Shown piece after piece: positions 22,857-33,879 of a DNA stretch of 64,000 nt. The DNA lies in the NCBI RefSeq assembly GCF_004193775.1, contig NC_041002.1, positions 38,599,112 to 38,663,111 of the forward strand, given 5' to 3'. The notes below the pieces were generated by a model. That model was not told where the DNA came from. It ran no database searches and saw only the letters and a program-made list of their open reading frames with translations. Made by a program: the position numbers and the translations under genes. The number at the start of each line of letters is the position of its first letter. Positions within the stretch are counted from its first letter, which is position 1. The DNA comes from Glycine soja. Lineage: Eukaryota; Streptophyta; Magnoliopsida; Fabales; Fabaceae.

Positions 22857-22960
22857 ATCACCATTTGACAACAACATATCACACACAACAATTTTCTCAC
22901 AAAACAAAACTCGATTTGTAACTCTCACATCATTTCCACTCATATCCCATAAAAACCACC

Positions 22961-25770
22961 ATGGCTCCACCTAAAGAAATTCCGACCCTCATTTACCACA
23001 GTGGTCACATTGTAGACAATCCAGTTCAAGGATTGACGTACCAATGTACGACCCCAATATTTTTTTACGCCAATCGTTTTATTACGTTTACACAATTCAT
23101 TCGAAAAATTAACAATCGTCTTCCTACTCGAGCAACTGAACAAGTTGCTCAATTGTTATTTCGTGTCCCTATTTCAATTCATCTCGGTCAGACACGTTTT
23201 ATTTCAGCTCAACTATTTGACAATGATGATCTTAGAGGCACGATGGAAACAATTATCCAGAATCCACAATTTAATTCTGTCGAATTCTATGCTGTTACTG
23301 AGCTTATTCCTCAACCACAACCATCGTCTCCACAACCCTCATGTCCTCAACTACAACTATCGCCTCCACAACAGTTACCGTACAACAACATAGACCTCAA
23401 TAATCCAGTATCTTCATACATCAACCTTGAATCACAAGACCCCTTTGACATTTATACTTCATACACACAAATATTATCTGAGAATGATTCCTTTTTTCAT
23501 GGCCAACAAACCTCCTTTGACCAACAAAACCATCCTTCATCCCCCTTTACGCCACCTTTACAGCTACCACAAACGCAAACATCAAACCGAGATGAACATC
23601 CCATTGCTAATGAAGATCCCATTATACGATTTCATCATGAAAACATGGATGATTTTACTGAGGATGAGGATCAACAGTTCTTTGATCACATCAATCAGCA
23701 AAGCGATGGCCAAAGTGATGACCAAACCGATGACGAGGGTGTTGGCAGACCAACGACACCTCCGTCACCTCCGTTGCAATATCAGCAACCTATGTGTCCA
23801 GTAGACTTGAACTTTGACCACCTACCACACTATATTGATCGACCCCATTTTGTTCATCAGCAACACAATGTACAACCATCAGTCGGTGTACTCGAGGTTG
23901 GCATGACCTTCGATGACAAAGCACAATGTATTCGAGCAATCAAAGAATACAACATCAGAAATCATTTTGATTGCAGAACAATTTACTCTGACCAAAGAAG
24001 GCTACACTTTGTCTGCAAGTTACATGAAAATGGTTGTACATGGAGCTTGGGCGCATGCAATTCAAAGAGGCATAACAAATGGATTATGAAGAGTATCAGA
24101 GGTCATCACACTTGTCTCGTGCCGATGCCCAGACAAGATCATCGCCAACTCGACAAACACGTCATAGCACTGATCATCCAACCAATTGTCAAAACAAACC
24201 CAACTGTCTCCATCAAGACATTGATTGTAGAGATCAAAACGTTCATGAATTATACCCCATCCTACAAGAAGACATGGTTAGCAAAGCAAAAAGCATTGGA
24301 GATGATTCATGGAAACTGGGAAGAATCATGTGCCAAACTGCCAAAACTTTTCGGAGCTTTGCAATCTTGTGTTCCCGGGACTGTGGTCGCTGCTCAAACA
24401 GAATCCTTGTATGAGGGGGGAGAAATAGTACCGGGCAAAAGATTGTTTAAACGTGTCTTTTGGTCATTTGGTCCATGCATTAATGGTTTTGCATATTGCA
24501 AACCCATTGTACAAGTAGATGGTACATGGCTTTACGGAAAGTATACTGGCACACTGTTGATAGCTACCGCACAAGATGGAGCTAACCATATCTTCCCGAT
24601 TGCCTATGCCATTGTAGAAGGGGAGACAACTTCAGCTTGGGGTTTTTTCTAAAGAATTTGAGAAGACATGTTACTCCACAAATTAACATTTCTCTTATTT
24701 CAGACCGACACCCCACAATTATAAGTGCCTACAACAACCCAAGTAACTTATGGGTCCAGGACACATCCCATTTCTTTTGCCTGCGCCACATTGCACAAAA
24801 CTTTCTTTGTGGTAACTCAAACTGCAAACATTTAAAGAAACCACTTAAGTTGGTTGGTGAGAATCTATTTTATTTATTCGTTATAATTTTCTTTCAATCA
24901 AATTTTATAACATAATACATTGATTAAATATTTACAGGGTACGCATACACGGAGAAGATGCATTGGCGACATCTTGGGGATATTCGTGCAAATAAGCCAA
25001 GTGCAGCTGAATGGCTTGATCAATTACCCAAACAAAAATGGGTACAATGCTTTGATGAGGGGAAACGTTGGGGACATATGACTACCAATTTATCGGAGTC
25101 TGTTAATTCCATGTTAAAAAACACAAGACATTTACCGGTGTCATCATTGGTTGAGGAGACCTATTTCAAGACCGCACAACTCTTTGCTAATAGAGGTCGA
25201 CAAACTCAGGCAATGATCAACTCTGGCTCACAGTATTCTGAAGTCATCTTCGATGCAATCAATAGTGGTCAACAAGAATCTAATACACACATTGTAAATG
25301 AATTCGACAGACACAATCACACTTTTATTATAACAGAGACTCAATCCCCACTTGAAACACCCAGACCACCTGGAAGGTTTAGAGTAATGTTACAATCCCA
25401 AAAGTGTGATTGTGGTGAATTTCAGGCTAAACATTTACCATGTTCTCACGTCATGGCTGCCTGCAAATCTATCAATGTTGATCCCATGACCTATGTGCCG
25501 ATGATATTCACTTTACAACACATTTTGCACATCTATGACAACTCCTTTGGTTTATTGCCACACGAATCAATGTGGCAAGAATATGAAGGAGATCAGTGGG
25601 GTTCTGATCCAAGAAGAAAGAGGACTGCAAAGGGTCATCCCGTTTCAACTCGTATTTCTACTGAGATGGACGAAGACATGGTCATAGCAGAAATAATTGT
25701 CCTGATATATCCTCATCTTAGTTTTTCCTTAGACAAATGTCATTGTTTAAATATTTTATTGATGACGTAG
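22961..25770 (+). pseudogene. MuDR-type (MULE) transposase, single-base frameshift and altered C-terminus
   Basis: Exon 1 (22961-24652) encodes an N-terminal domain (residues 1-115), a Pro/Gln/Asp-rich linker (116-305), the Mutator zinc-binding domain (about 310-385, with C352, C359 and a final HH-x-C), and the start of the MULE transposase domain, whose first catalytic Asp is D520 in VDGTW. A run of six T at 24643-24648 is one base short. The conserved protein continues in the next frame from 24649, with the second Asp in ISDRHP. A phase-1 intron (24857-24937, GT-AG) joins 24938-25770, which holds the NLSESVNS motif and the SWIM zinc finger CDCGEFQ...CSHV near 25405-25450. After STEMDE the frame departs from the family: Asn-Asn-Cys-Pro of the expected zinc knuckle is visible only one frame over near 25695. 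So the gene has one clear disabling indel plus a damaged tail. Products would otherwise act in the nucleus on the element ends. Confidence 0.9.
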
Positions 25771-26170
25771 TATAATGTTCTTATATAAATAAATTGTTAA
25801 AAGCTTTAGTTTTATCATTTTTAATTAAATCTAATAGCATAAACAAACTAATTATATTTAGTAAAATAGTTAAATTAAAAATTTTAAAATTCAGATTATT
25901 ATACAAAATAAATATTTACTAAAATAAATATATTATTATACAAAATTCATATTTTAAAACATATATTCACCCAAATAAATATCTTAAATAATTTAAATAA
26001 TATAACAAAAATACTTAAATTTAATAATATCATTTTTTAATAACAAAATTAAATTATAAAATAATATTACATAAATTAATTTAATAAATAAATAATTTTC
26101 AAATTAATTAAAAATAATTTTATATAGTATAATATTTAATTTTAATAATATATAAATTTTTTTATAAAAA
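25771..26170. other. Very A/T-rich 3' region of the transposase gene
   Basis: Almost pure A/T with AATAAATA phrases. It contains AATAAA-type signals (for example near 25785). No gene was seen. Confidence 0.6.
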
Positions 26171-26182
26171 AAAAGGAAGAAG

Positions 26183-26211
26183 GGAAGTCGGGGTGTCAGA
26201 ACCCGACTTCC
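26183..26211. other. Perfect 10-bp stem hairpin, GC-rich
   Basis: GGAAGTCGGG (26183-26192), a 9-base loop, and the exact complement CCCGACTTCC (26202-26211). It stands out in otherwise A/T-rich DNA, about 240 bp from the transposon end. No T-run follows in a way that matters for a eukaryotic terminator. Confidence 0.9.
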
Positions 26212-26289
26212 GTGAACCTAGTAAAACTGGTGCATATTGGGAATAAAATCTCAAATAGGTGTAGTTTGAGAATTTGGAGGTGAGAGAGT

Positions 26290-26450
26290 GTGTACTTCGG
26301 TCAAAAACCCTAAGCCTGGTCCATTTAATTTAATAGGCTTTTAAAAAAGTCTGAGCCTAACCTTGTAATTAAATAGGCCAGTTCAGGCCAGGCTTTATGT
26401 AGGCCAGGTCGTAGGCCCTTGTAGGCCGGCCTGGCCTATTCCCACCCCTA
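26290..26450 (-). repeat. Right terminal inverted repeat, AGGCC-rich
   Basis: It ends CCTATTCCCACCCCTA, the inverse of the left end, preceded by GGCCTGGCC and other AGGCC pentamers and a CTTTTAAAAAAG tract. Confidence 0.85.
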
Positions 26451-26475
26451 TCCAACAGTCAACAATCTCCATCTT

Positions 26476-27205
26476 GGTTCAATAACATTTCTGAATTACG
26501 AGTAACTCAATTCATTTGCGTCAATCTACATTAAGTAGATCTAGACATTGCATGGACTTGCTTCTTGGAATAGGCTTCGTGAACATATTAGATGGATTCT
26601 CCCTCGTATAAACTTTCTGGACTTCGACCCTTTTCTCAGAATGGATGAAGTGGTAACTGATGTCAATGTGATTAGTCCTCTCATGATGGACTTGATCCTT
26701 GGATAAATAGATTGCGCTCAGAGTGTCGTAGAAAATGATAGCTTTCTCCTATGGAAACCCAAGATTGTTAATTAGACCCTTCAACCATATTATTTCCTTT
26801 TGTTGCTTCTGCCAGAGCCATGTACGCTGCCTCTATAGTAGATGAAACCATTGTGGGCTAAAGTGTGTCCTTCCAATTACCAAAATAGTGGTCAATTGTG
26901 AATGTGTACCTAGTCACATATCTTTGTGCATCCAAATCTATAGCACAGTCAAAATCTGAGTAACCAGTGAGAGCATAGGACGTATCTCCATGATAAATGA
27001 GTCCAATATCAGTTGTACCCTTAAGGTACTTGAATATACGTTTCACAGCTTGTCAATGTTCCTTCCAAGGATTACCCATAAGCCTACTTACAACACTGAC
27101 TGCTTATGTTAGATTCAGTTTGGTGCATACCATAACATACATGGGATTGCCTACAACACTTGCATTAGGAACACAGGACATGTATTCATTCTTTGATTCT
27201 GACTG
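26476..27205 (-). pseudogene. Copia RNase H region (3' end of pol)
   Basis: The best open part (27046-26858) reads as the copia segment leading into RNase H: the RIFKYLKGTTDIGLIY motif followed by GYSDFDCAIDLD, the normal 'GYSDADWAGD' position with substitutions. Further matches continue in changed frames toward 26480. It is separated from the reverse transcriptase by the solo LTR at 27211. Expected function was degradation of RNA in RNA-DNA hybrids during reverse transcription. It is non-functional. Confidence 0.8.
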
Positions 27206-27210
27206 AATAG

Positions 27211-28392
27211 TGTAGATGCATTTGCTGTATGAAGCTTTTGATGATGCCAAAAAGATGAAAGCTATTCAACATTGATCAAAGTCAAGATCCAGAAATCAAG
27301 AAAAACGATTAACAATTGGTCCTTTATATGTTAAAAGAATCTCTTAAAAGAGATTGCAAAGGTTTGGCCTTAAGTTAATCTTTCAAAACACCTTACAAAG
27401 TTTTTAAGTAAAATTCAGTTTTGAAAAATATGTTTTTCTCTCTAGTAATCGATTACCAGAGGTTGTAATCGATTACCAGAAGCAAAAATAGCTTTAAATA
27501 GTTTTTAGAAAAGATTTGAATTTGAATTTTAAATGTGTAATCGATTACCAAGAGATTGTAATCGATTACCAGAGGCAAAACTGTTTAAAACAACTTTCAG
27601 AAAGTTTTGAATTTAAATTTTAAATCTGTAATCGATTACAACAATTGTGTAATCGATTACCAGTCACGAAAATTTGAAATTCAAAACTGAAGAGTTATAA
27701 CTCCTCAAAATTAACTGTGTAATCGATTATCACATATCTGTAATTGATTACGAGTGTGGAAATTTTGAAAATAACTCTGAAATATCACAACTATTCACAA
27801 GTTTTTGAAAGGTCACCAAAGGCCTATAAATATGTGACTTGTGTTCGAAATTCTTCAGAGTTTTTCAAAACATTCATTGTCCTATCCTCTCATAAGAAAA
27901 CCTTTTGCCAAACACTTGCAAAATCATTAAGGATTCTTATAAATTCTTCAACTTGTATCATTCTTCTCTAAAAGAGAGAAATATTCTTCTGTACTTCAAA
28001 GCAATCAATTGTTAATCAAGAGACATTGGGTCTCTTGATTTGTAAAGTTCTCTAAACACAAGGGAAGGGTATCCCTGGGTGGTTTAAAATTTGTAAAAGG
28101 ATTTACAAGTTAGTAGAAATCTCAATTGGGTTACTTGAGGACTGGAAGTAGGCACAGGGTGTGGCCGAACCAGTATAAAATTGACTTTGCAATTCTCTCT
28201 TCCCTAAACTCCTTTAATTTATTGCATTTTAATTTTAATTTGCATATTTTAAAGAAGTGTCAATTGAATTGTTTTCTACTTCTTTTCTATTAAGTTTGCA
28301 TATTCCATTTAAAGAGAATTAAAATTTATTAGGGAATTTTTTTTAAACTTAATTCACCTCCCTCTTAAGTTATTGAAGCCACTTGTTTAACA
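27211..28392 (+). mobile_element. Solo LTR inserted in copia pol, with perfect 5-bp duplication
   Basis: It starts TGTAGATGCA and ends GTTTAACA. AATAG stands on both sides (27206-27210 and 28393-28397). No internal retrotransposon sequence remains, so this is an LTR left by LTR-LTR recombination. A TATA box (TATAAATAT at about 27825) fixes plus orientation, antisense to the copia element. Eight GTAATCGATTACC-type motifs lie at about 27450-27750. The style resembles long LTRs of legume copia elements (SIRE1-like), but the family was not tested. Confidence 0.9.
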
Positions 28393-28397
28393 AATAG

Positions 28398-29500
28398 TAT
28401 TGACTTTAGATTGAAAAATGGACGTTGTCAGAGGAGTACATATTGGTTTTGCAGATGCCATCCCAAAATGATTAAACACTTTCTAAATGTATTCCTTTTG
28501 ACAGTGAAAGAGATTCTTCTAGACTCGATCCCACTTGATCTCCATGACCATAATCATTTCAGCGGCTCCCATGTCCTTCATCTCAAATTCACTGCTAAGT
28601 TATGACTTCAACTTCTAAATTGCCAACAAATTTTGAGATGCAATGGGGATGTTGTCAACATAAAGTAGTAGATAGATCTGGGAACAATACTCCACTTTGT
28701 TATGATAAACACATGAGTTATAAGGACTTCTAATGTACCTATGAGAGACAATGAACTCATTGAATCTCTTACACTGTTGTCTTGGTGATCCCTTTATCCC
28801 ATAAAGAGAGCTTTTCAATCTATAGAAAAAAATTTCTTTTCCTTCCACCTTAAAACCTTTAGGTTGTTGCATTAGATTGTCTTCCTCCAATCTTCGATGG
28901 AGAAAGGTAGGTTTGACATCGTGTTACTCTAACTCCATCTCCAGAGTTTCCATTAGGCCAACAAAACACATATGGAGGTGTGTTGAACTACTGGAGAGAA
29001 TATCTTGTTGTAGTCAACTCCTTCCTTTTAACTGTAGCCCTTAGCTACCAGACGTGCTTTACAACAAATGACTTCTTCAATGGATGATCCAGATTTCTTC
29101 TTGAAGATCCACTTGCACCTCATTACCGTATGCCTTTAGGCAACTCAACTAAATACCAAGTCTAGTTTTTCTGAAGGGATTTCATCTTTTCATTCATAGA
29201 CATCGTCCACTATTCAGTACCAAAGTAGGAAATTGCTTCATGATAAGTTATTGGGTCGAATGAACCAATTTCTTCTACTACCTATAGCCACTATATCAAA
29301 GCCATATCTTTTAGGAGCTTTGATTTGCCTTTGTAACTTTTTTGGTGTTGCGATTTTGGGCTACTTCGGATGGTTTTGACTTATCCAGTTAGTCCCCTCA
29401 TCTGGTGCCGGATTTTTATGTTGAAGGTGCATTTGAAGATCTTGATTAGTCTCATCAGGTGCTTCAAACTGCTTTCGATAATTAATGTTTCTGATTTGGA
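28398..29500 (-). pseudogene. Copia reverse transcriptase region
   Basis: The open part 28890-28615 carries FYRLKSSLYGIKGSPRQ, the copia 'LKKSLYGLKQSPRQW' block, and the catalytic-site block YLLLYVDN. Family members have YVDD here, so the second catalytic Asp has become Asn. Upstream blocks toward 29500 are readable only across stops. The enzyme copied element RNA into DNA in cytoplasmic particles. This copy cannot. The right-hand part is contiguous with the integrase remnant. Confidence 0.85.
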
Positions 29501-30420
29501 GATCTGAAACTCCACCTACTTAGTAACATCCTTAGCTTGCCCAAATCTTCATAAGATTTAGAATGAAGCATAAAGAGTTCATCAAAGACGACATCTCTAC
29601 TCAAAATGACCTTTCTTTTAGATGGACACCAGACTCGGAATCATTTGACTCCATCTCCATAGCCAATAAAGAATCCCTTCTTGGCTCTGGGGTCTAGCTT
29701 ACCTTCACTTATGTGATAATATGCTAGAAATCTAAACAGCTTCAACATTGAGTATTTAGCTGATTTGTTAGACCATACCTTAATAGGAGCTTGAAGTCTA
29801 TGGCAGTGGATGGTGAGCGATTCACGAGATAGCATGTTATGCTGACTATCTTAGCTCAAAAACTCTTATTCAAACCTGCTACTCCATTTTGTTGTAATGT
29901 ATAGCGTATAATATGTTGTCATGCTTTGCCTTCATCTCTATAGAATTCATTGCATTCAATAGAACAAAATTACAAGGCATTGTTAGTCCTAAGACACTTT
30001 ACTATTTTTCCTATTTGATTTTTAATAAGAATCGTCCAATGCTTGAAAATTTTGAAAGCTTCAAATTTTTGCTTCATCATGAATACCCATGTCATCCTGG
30101 AGTAATCATCGATAATGGAGAGGAAATACATTTCCCATCCCAATGATGGAACTCTTAAAGGCCCCTAGTAGTCAGAATGGACATAGTCCAACATGACCTT
30201 TATTGTATGCATAACCTTTGGGAACTTCATTTGTTGCTTTCCATAGACGTAGTGCTCATAAAACTAAAGAGGTTCTACCTTGTGATTTCCAAGTAAGCCT
30301 CGCTTGCTCAGAATATCCAAACCTTTTTCACTCATGTGGCGTAGGCACAAATGCCATAGAGAATTATTAGATGAATCAATGGATGCATGGCTTCCAGATT
30401 ATGAAACAACAGAGATAGAG
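29500..30420 (-). pseudogene. Copia integrase region
   Basis: The open part 29835-29641 matches the C-terminal integrase segment of copia, with SAKYSMLKLFRFLAYYH and then KLDPRAKKGFFIGYG, the known 'KLDPRSKKCIFLGY' motif. Other pieces toward 30400 (for example an HxCHxGK-like zinc region) are split between frames. The start and end are approximate. Confidence 0.75.
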
Positions 30421-30424
30421 CCTA

Positions 30425-31690
30425 TCATAGTGGACCCCTGAAGATATACAAATTTCCTTGCTTGGTTCCTTGCATTACCATAACCTTCCCTTTCCCTATG
30501 ATCTGTATAACTCCACCTTCAACCCAGTAAGAAAAACCTTTTGAATCCATGGCATCCACATATACAAGATTTTTCTTAAGCTTTGGAATGTTACAGACTT
30601 CAGTTAAGTTTCTAACAACACCATCATGCATTTTGATTTGTATAGAATCTATACCTACAGACGTACAAGGAGCATCGTTACCCATGAGGACATTACCACT
30701 AGTACCACTAGACTTCTTCTCATATGTCTCAAACCAATATTTGTATGGACACATATGAGAAAAATAACTTGAGCCTAGTACCCATTGTTTAGAATGTTGT
30801 TGTGTTTGTTGACCAATAGTCAGAACCAAATCGATTTTCAATGAGGAGTCATTCTAAGCAAGAGCAACAATAGAATCTTTCTATGGATAGCCTCGATTTC
30901 AATGACATGGTTCTTTACAATAATTGAAGATGTCCTTAGGATCATCTTTGCTCTTATTGCCACCTTTGCCTTTTTTTCTTCTTCTGCCCTTTAGCAGAAT
31001 CAGTCACCGATAATCCAAATGCAAAAGCTTCATCATTATTCCTAAATGCCTTCAGTTGAAGCTCTCTAGAATAGAGATTGAACTTGACTTCTTCAAGTGT
31101 AATAAAGTTCTTGCCTACACTAAGTGAATTCACAAAATTCTCATAGGAGGGAGGAAAAGATGCTAATAGAATCATTGCTAAATCTTTGTTTTTCATCTTG
31201 ACATCAATGTCATGTAGCTCCATCTTAACATAATTTTGCTCATCAAGAGGTTCCTTTAGTGGTGTTCCTTCTCTCATTCAGAGTCCAAACAAACATCATT
31301 TCAGAAGCAACTAGTTGTAGATTTATTTCGTCATGTAGAGCTTTTCCAATTTGAGCCAAAGCCCACCAACAGTTAGTTCTTCAAAAACTTCATAAAGAAC
31401 CTCATCAGACAGAGATAAGACAATTACTGAATACACTTTTTCCTCTTGTAACTCAAGCACTGACTTATCAATCTTTGATGATTGAACAAAAAGAGAAGCC
31501 CAGATGCCCTATTCTTTCAACAAAGGTCGCATCTTGATGCACCAAAGATTCAAGCTATTCTTCCCTATGAATTTATCAATCTTGATTGTGTTGACCATCT
31601 TCTTGATAAAATTTTAAAGACCCAAGACAAACAAAATGGATGATCATTGATGACTTGATCTACCATGAAACAGATGCGAAATTGATCTTG
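30425..31690 (-). pseudogene. Copia gag and protease region
   Basis: The gag piece (31277-30954) has the ANILLASLPPSYENF-type motif as MILLASFPPSYENF and a basic KKKKRQR tail. A degenerate zinc-knuckle-like segment lies near 30900. The piece 30841-30425 carries the SYFSHMCPYKYWF motif near the protease active site, where the usual Asp-Ser-Gly is not recognisable, and continues into the protease and pre-integrase part. Stops separate the pieces. A second degenerate copy of the same family lies at 48640-49838. Confidence 0.82.
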
Positions 31691-31697
31691 AATTGAA

Positions 31698-31710
31698 GCT
31701 CTACATACCA
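31698..31710 (-). other. Primer binding site, initiator tRNA-Met-like
   Basis: The minus strand reads TGGTATGTAGAGC next to the 5' LTR, close to the TGGTATCAGAGC used by most plant copia elements. Confidence 0.7.
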
Positions 31711-31713
31711 ATT

Positions 31714-32118
31714 AATTGGCAAGATTCGAGAAATTCTATTCAGATAGGGAAGTTCAGATGATAGAAGGAGAAGAGAGATATCATGCAAAATTGTTAAGTT
31801 TATTACGAATAACAAAATTTGCAATTAAAGAGTTTAACACACTCTCAAGCTCTTTGAATCTAGAATACAAGATCCTTATAAAGGAGACGATAGCTAACTG
31901 TCTAACCAAAAATGGTTATAATAAAAAAAAGAAAACAATTACATTTACAACACAACCTGTGTTAATGAACCACCAGATTGGATGATCCCTTTTACACGAC
32001 TAGACGTCCATCAGATTAGAGGAGATTGGACGACCAATACAGAAGACAAGAGTACTAGACCAAACGACCATTAGTATCATTCACCCTATCTCTATCGTCC
32101 ATAAACCAACAATCAACA
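31714..32118 (-). repeat. 5' LTR of the copia element
   Basis: It aligns with 17270-17662 plus 26451-26464. In element orientation it starts TGTTGATTGTTGG. Its inner terminus has mutated (plus-strand AATTGGC against TGTTGGC). Confidence 0.88.
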
Positions 32119-32289
32119 GTGAATCATGACAACCTTTAGTTTATTTCAATTGTTGTTCTCTACAAAACTTGAGGTTTCTGAATACACTTAAGTAAATTGG
32201 TCAGCATAAACCTAAAAGGCTTATAATTTTTTAAAAATGTTTGTCACAATTAAAATACCAAGGGTTTTGGACTCAACACGATTCAGTTT

Positions 32290-32780
32290 TTAAAATAATG
32301 GGTGGTAGTGAGGAGGAATAGTGGCAACGATGGCAACAATGATGATGAAGACAATGGAATGATGGTGGTTGAGGTGATATTAGTATTGGAATGGTGGCAG
32401 TGACGGTGTGGTGGTGATGGTGGCAGCATTAGTAGTGTAGTTAATATAGCAGTAGTGAAATGGTTGTGGTAGGGACGACAACAATACTGGGGTGGAATAG
32501 TGGGAGCAGCAATGACAGTGACGATGGAGGCATCAAAATGGTGGCAATGACAATGGTGGTGGTTGTGGTGACGATGGTGGAATGGTGGTGGTGGCGGTGA
32601 CAAAGGCAAGGTGCGATGGTTATGGCGGTGACAGTGGTGATGGTGGTAGAATGATGGAGTTGATAGTGGCGGCAGCGGCGGCGGTTGTGGTGGAATGGTG
32701 GTGATGGAGGAAGTGGCAACAACAGTGTGATGACGGCGGTGGTAGTGACACTGGTGGTGGTGGTGTTGGTGTAGTGATGG
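32290..32780. repeat. GGTGG/ATGGTGG imperfect trinucleotide tract
   Basis: Long G/T/A-rich run of GGTGG, GATGG and GGCGG units. Pro/His-rich reading frames on the minus strand are products of the repeat. A smaller tract of the same kind lies at 3535-3685. Confidence 0.85.
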
Positions 32781-33364
32781 TGGTTTGAATATATTCTTTA
32801 AAACTAAAATATAGTTTTAAGAATTGTTCGGGACTTCTAGCCCTTTACAATGAATGTCTAGCTTCCTATTTATAAAATTGTAGCTAGGTTTAATTAAGGA
32901 GATAATCACGCGGAATTACAAACAAATAATATCTTTAATTAATTCAAGTAATTATCTTCTTCTTCAATTGATTTATCCTTAAAAAATATCTTTCTCTTGA
33001 TTTTCCTAACTTTTACCTTCAATTTTCACAATTTCTCTTTCCATAACTTTTTTTGTTGATTATGGGCATCTGGAGCTCTTGCCATAATGACCTGTTTTTG
33101 CTGAAAAACAACAAAAATTCATTAAAAATAACTAAAACATAAAATTCTACCTAGGACAAAGTAAAAATTGAATTTATAGCTAAATTGATTCAAAACAAAG
33201 GCTAAAGTTAATTAAAATGCCAAATAAACGTCATAAAATGCATATGAAAATCTAGTAAATTTGACGTTTATCAAACATGAGATAGAGAAGTTCCATAAAT
33301 TAGCAATAATCTGGTAGCAATTAGGGTGAGCAATCGACATCGACATAAATTTGGAAGAGGAAGC
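32781..33364. other. Unclassified repeat-like DNA, possibly LTR-derived
   Basis: A/T-rich, without an open frame. Phrases such as AAATGCCAAATAAACGTCATAAAATGC suggest a decayed minus-strand LTR, but no partner was found. Confidence 0.3.
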
Positions 33365-33815
33365 AAAGGAGAGTTGGTTCTAATGAAGCACCAACAATAA
33401 GGAAAAATGATCAAAGAAAGAGCAAGTGAAAGTACAAGAACTAATATTATCCCAAAGGTTTAGGAATGCATCATTGCAAACAGATTTATCCAACCTCGTC
33501 TCAATATAGAGGTCATGCTTTGCCTACGATTGTACCAAGTGAAAGGGGCACCTTTGGTGGGAATATGATATAAATTGCAAGAATTAGACCAGACTCTAAA
33601 ATCAATAATGGAAGAAGTGGAGGGGGTGGAGCCTCCCCTATTCTCATGAGCACCAAAAATAGCATTGAGGTCTTCGATGTAACACCAAGCTCCTTTATGA
33701 CAATCCTACAAGAACACAAGTTCCAACCCAAGGTATTAGTGGGCAATATAAGAGGTAGAGGCATAAATTACTGCAAAAAAGAAAGTAGAATTGTTAATAA
33801 CAACTGAGCATGCCA
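33365..33815 (-). pseudogene. LINE (L1-type) ORF2 endonuclease fragment
   Basis: In the minus strand the endonuclease part of a plant LINE is readable in three frames: the block AVIYASTSYIA at about 33770-33740, then DLNAIFGAHENRGG and later GAPFTWYN at about 33680-33520, then RLDKSVCNDAFLNLW at about 33510-33420. These are the known GDFN, FTW-N-R and D-R blocks of the APE-type nuclease. Stops and frame changes separate them, and in GDFN the Asp-containing motif is altered to EDLN. Nothing of the reverse transcriptase follows. The longest open frame here (33764-33513) is out of register with the conserved protein in its second half. Confidence 0.75.
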
Positions 33816-33879
33816 CAAATTGTTTAGTAATTTGAACAACATTCACAAAGAGATTCTCAGACACTTGGTATTCATAGAA

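Larger units (their letters stand above)
17663..26450 (+). mobile_element. 8.8-kb DNA transposon with MuDR-type transposase and PMD gene
   Basis: The ends are inverted copies of TAGGGGTGGGAATAGG followed by imperfect AGGCC/GGCCT-rich inverted repeats of roughly 150 bp. The flanks are TCCAACAA (17655-17662) and TCCAACAG (26451-26458), an 8-bp target duplication with one mismatch. Inside are a PMD gene (minus), a 141-aa ORF (plus) and a transposase gene (plus), with repeat-rich spacers. Mutator-type transposases are known to travel with PMD genes in plants. However, Mutator insertions usually duplicate about 9 bp, and TAGGGGTG ends with 8-bp duplications are typical of hAT elements. The element may be a Mutator-like element with unusual ends, or a hAT-type element enclosing Mutator sequence. 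An LTR fragment (18121-18935) is nested inside its left part. Confidence 0.8.
17270..32118 (-). mobile_element. Ty1/copia retrotransposon broken by nested insertions
   Basis: LTRs of about 405 bp lie at 17270-17662 (completed by 26451-26464 after an insertion) and 31714-32118. Minus-strand remnants run right to left in copia order: gag with a zinc-knuckle-like segment, protease, integrase, reverse transcriptase and RNase H. A primer site resembling that for initiator tRNA-Met sits at 31698-31710, and a purine-rich AAGATGGAGAT precedes the 3' LTR at 26465-26475. Subtracting the 8.8-kb transposon and the solo LTR with their duplications leaves 4866 bp, normal for copia. No target duplication is convincing at the outer ends. 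All coding parts carry stops or frame changes. Its relatives are TNT1-94-like polyproteins. Confidence 0.87.

Noticed and set aside
23427..24414. Two long plus-strand frames inside the transposase
   Set aside because: Alternative frames of transposase exon 1. The conserved motifs are only in the main frame.
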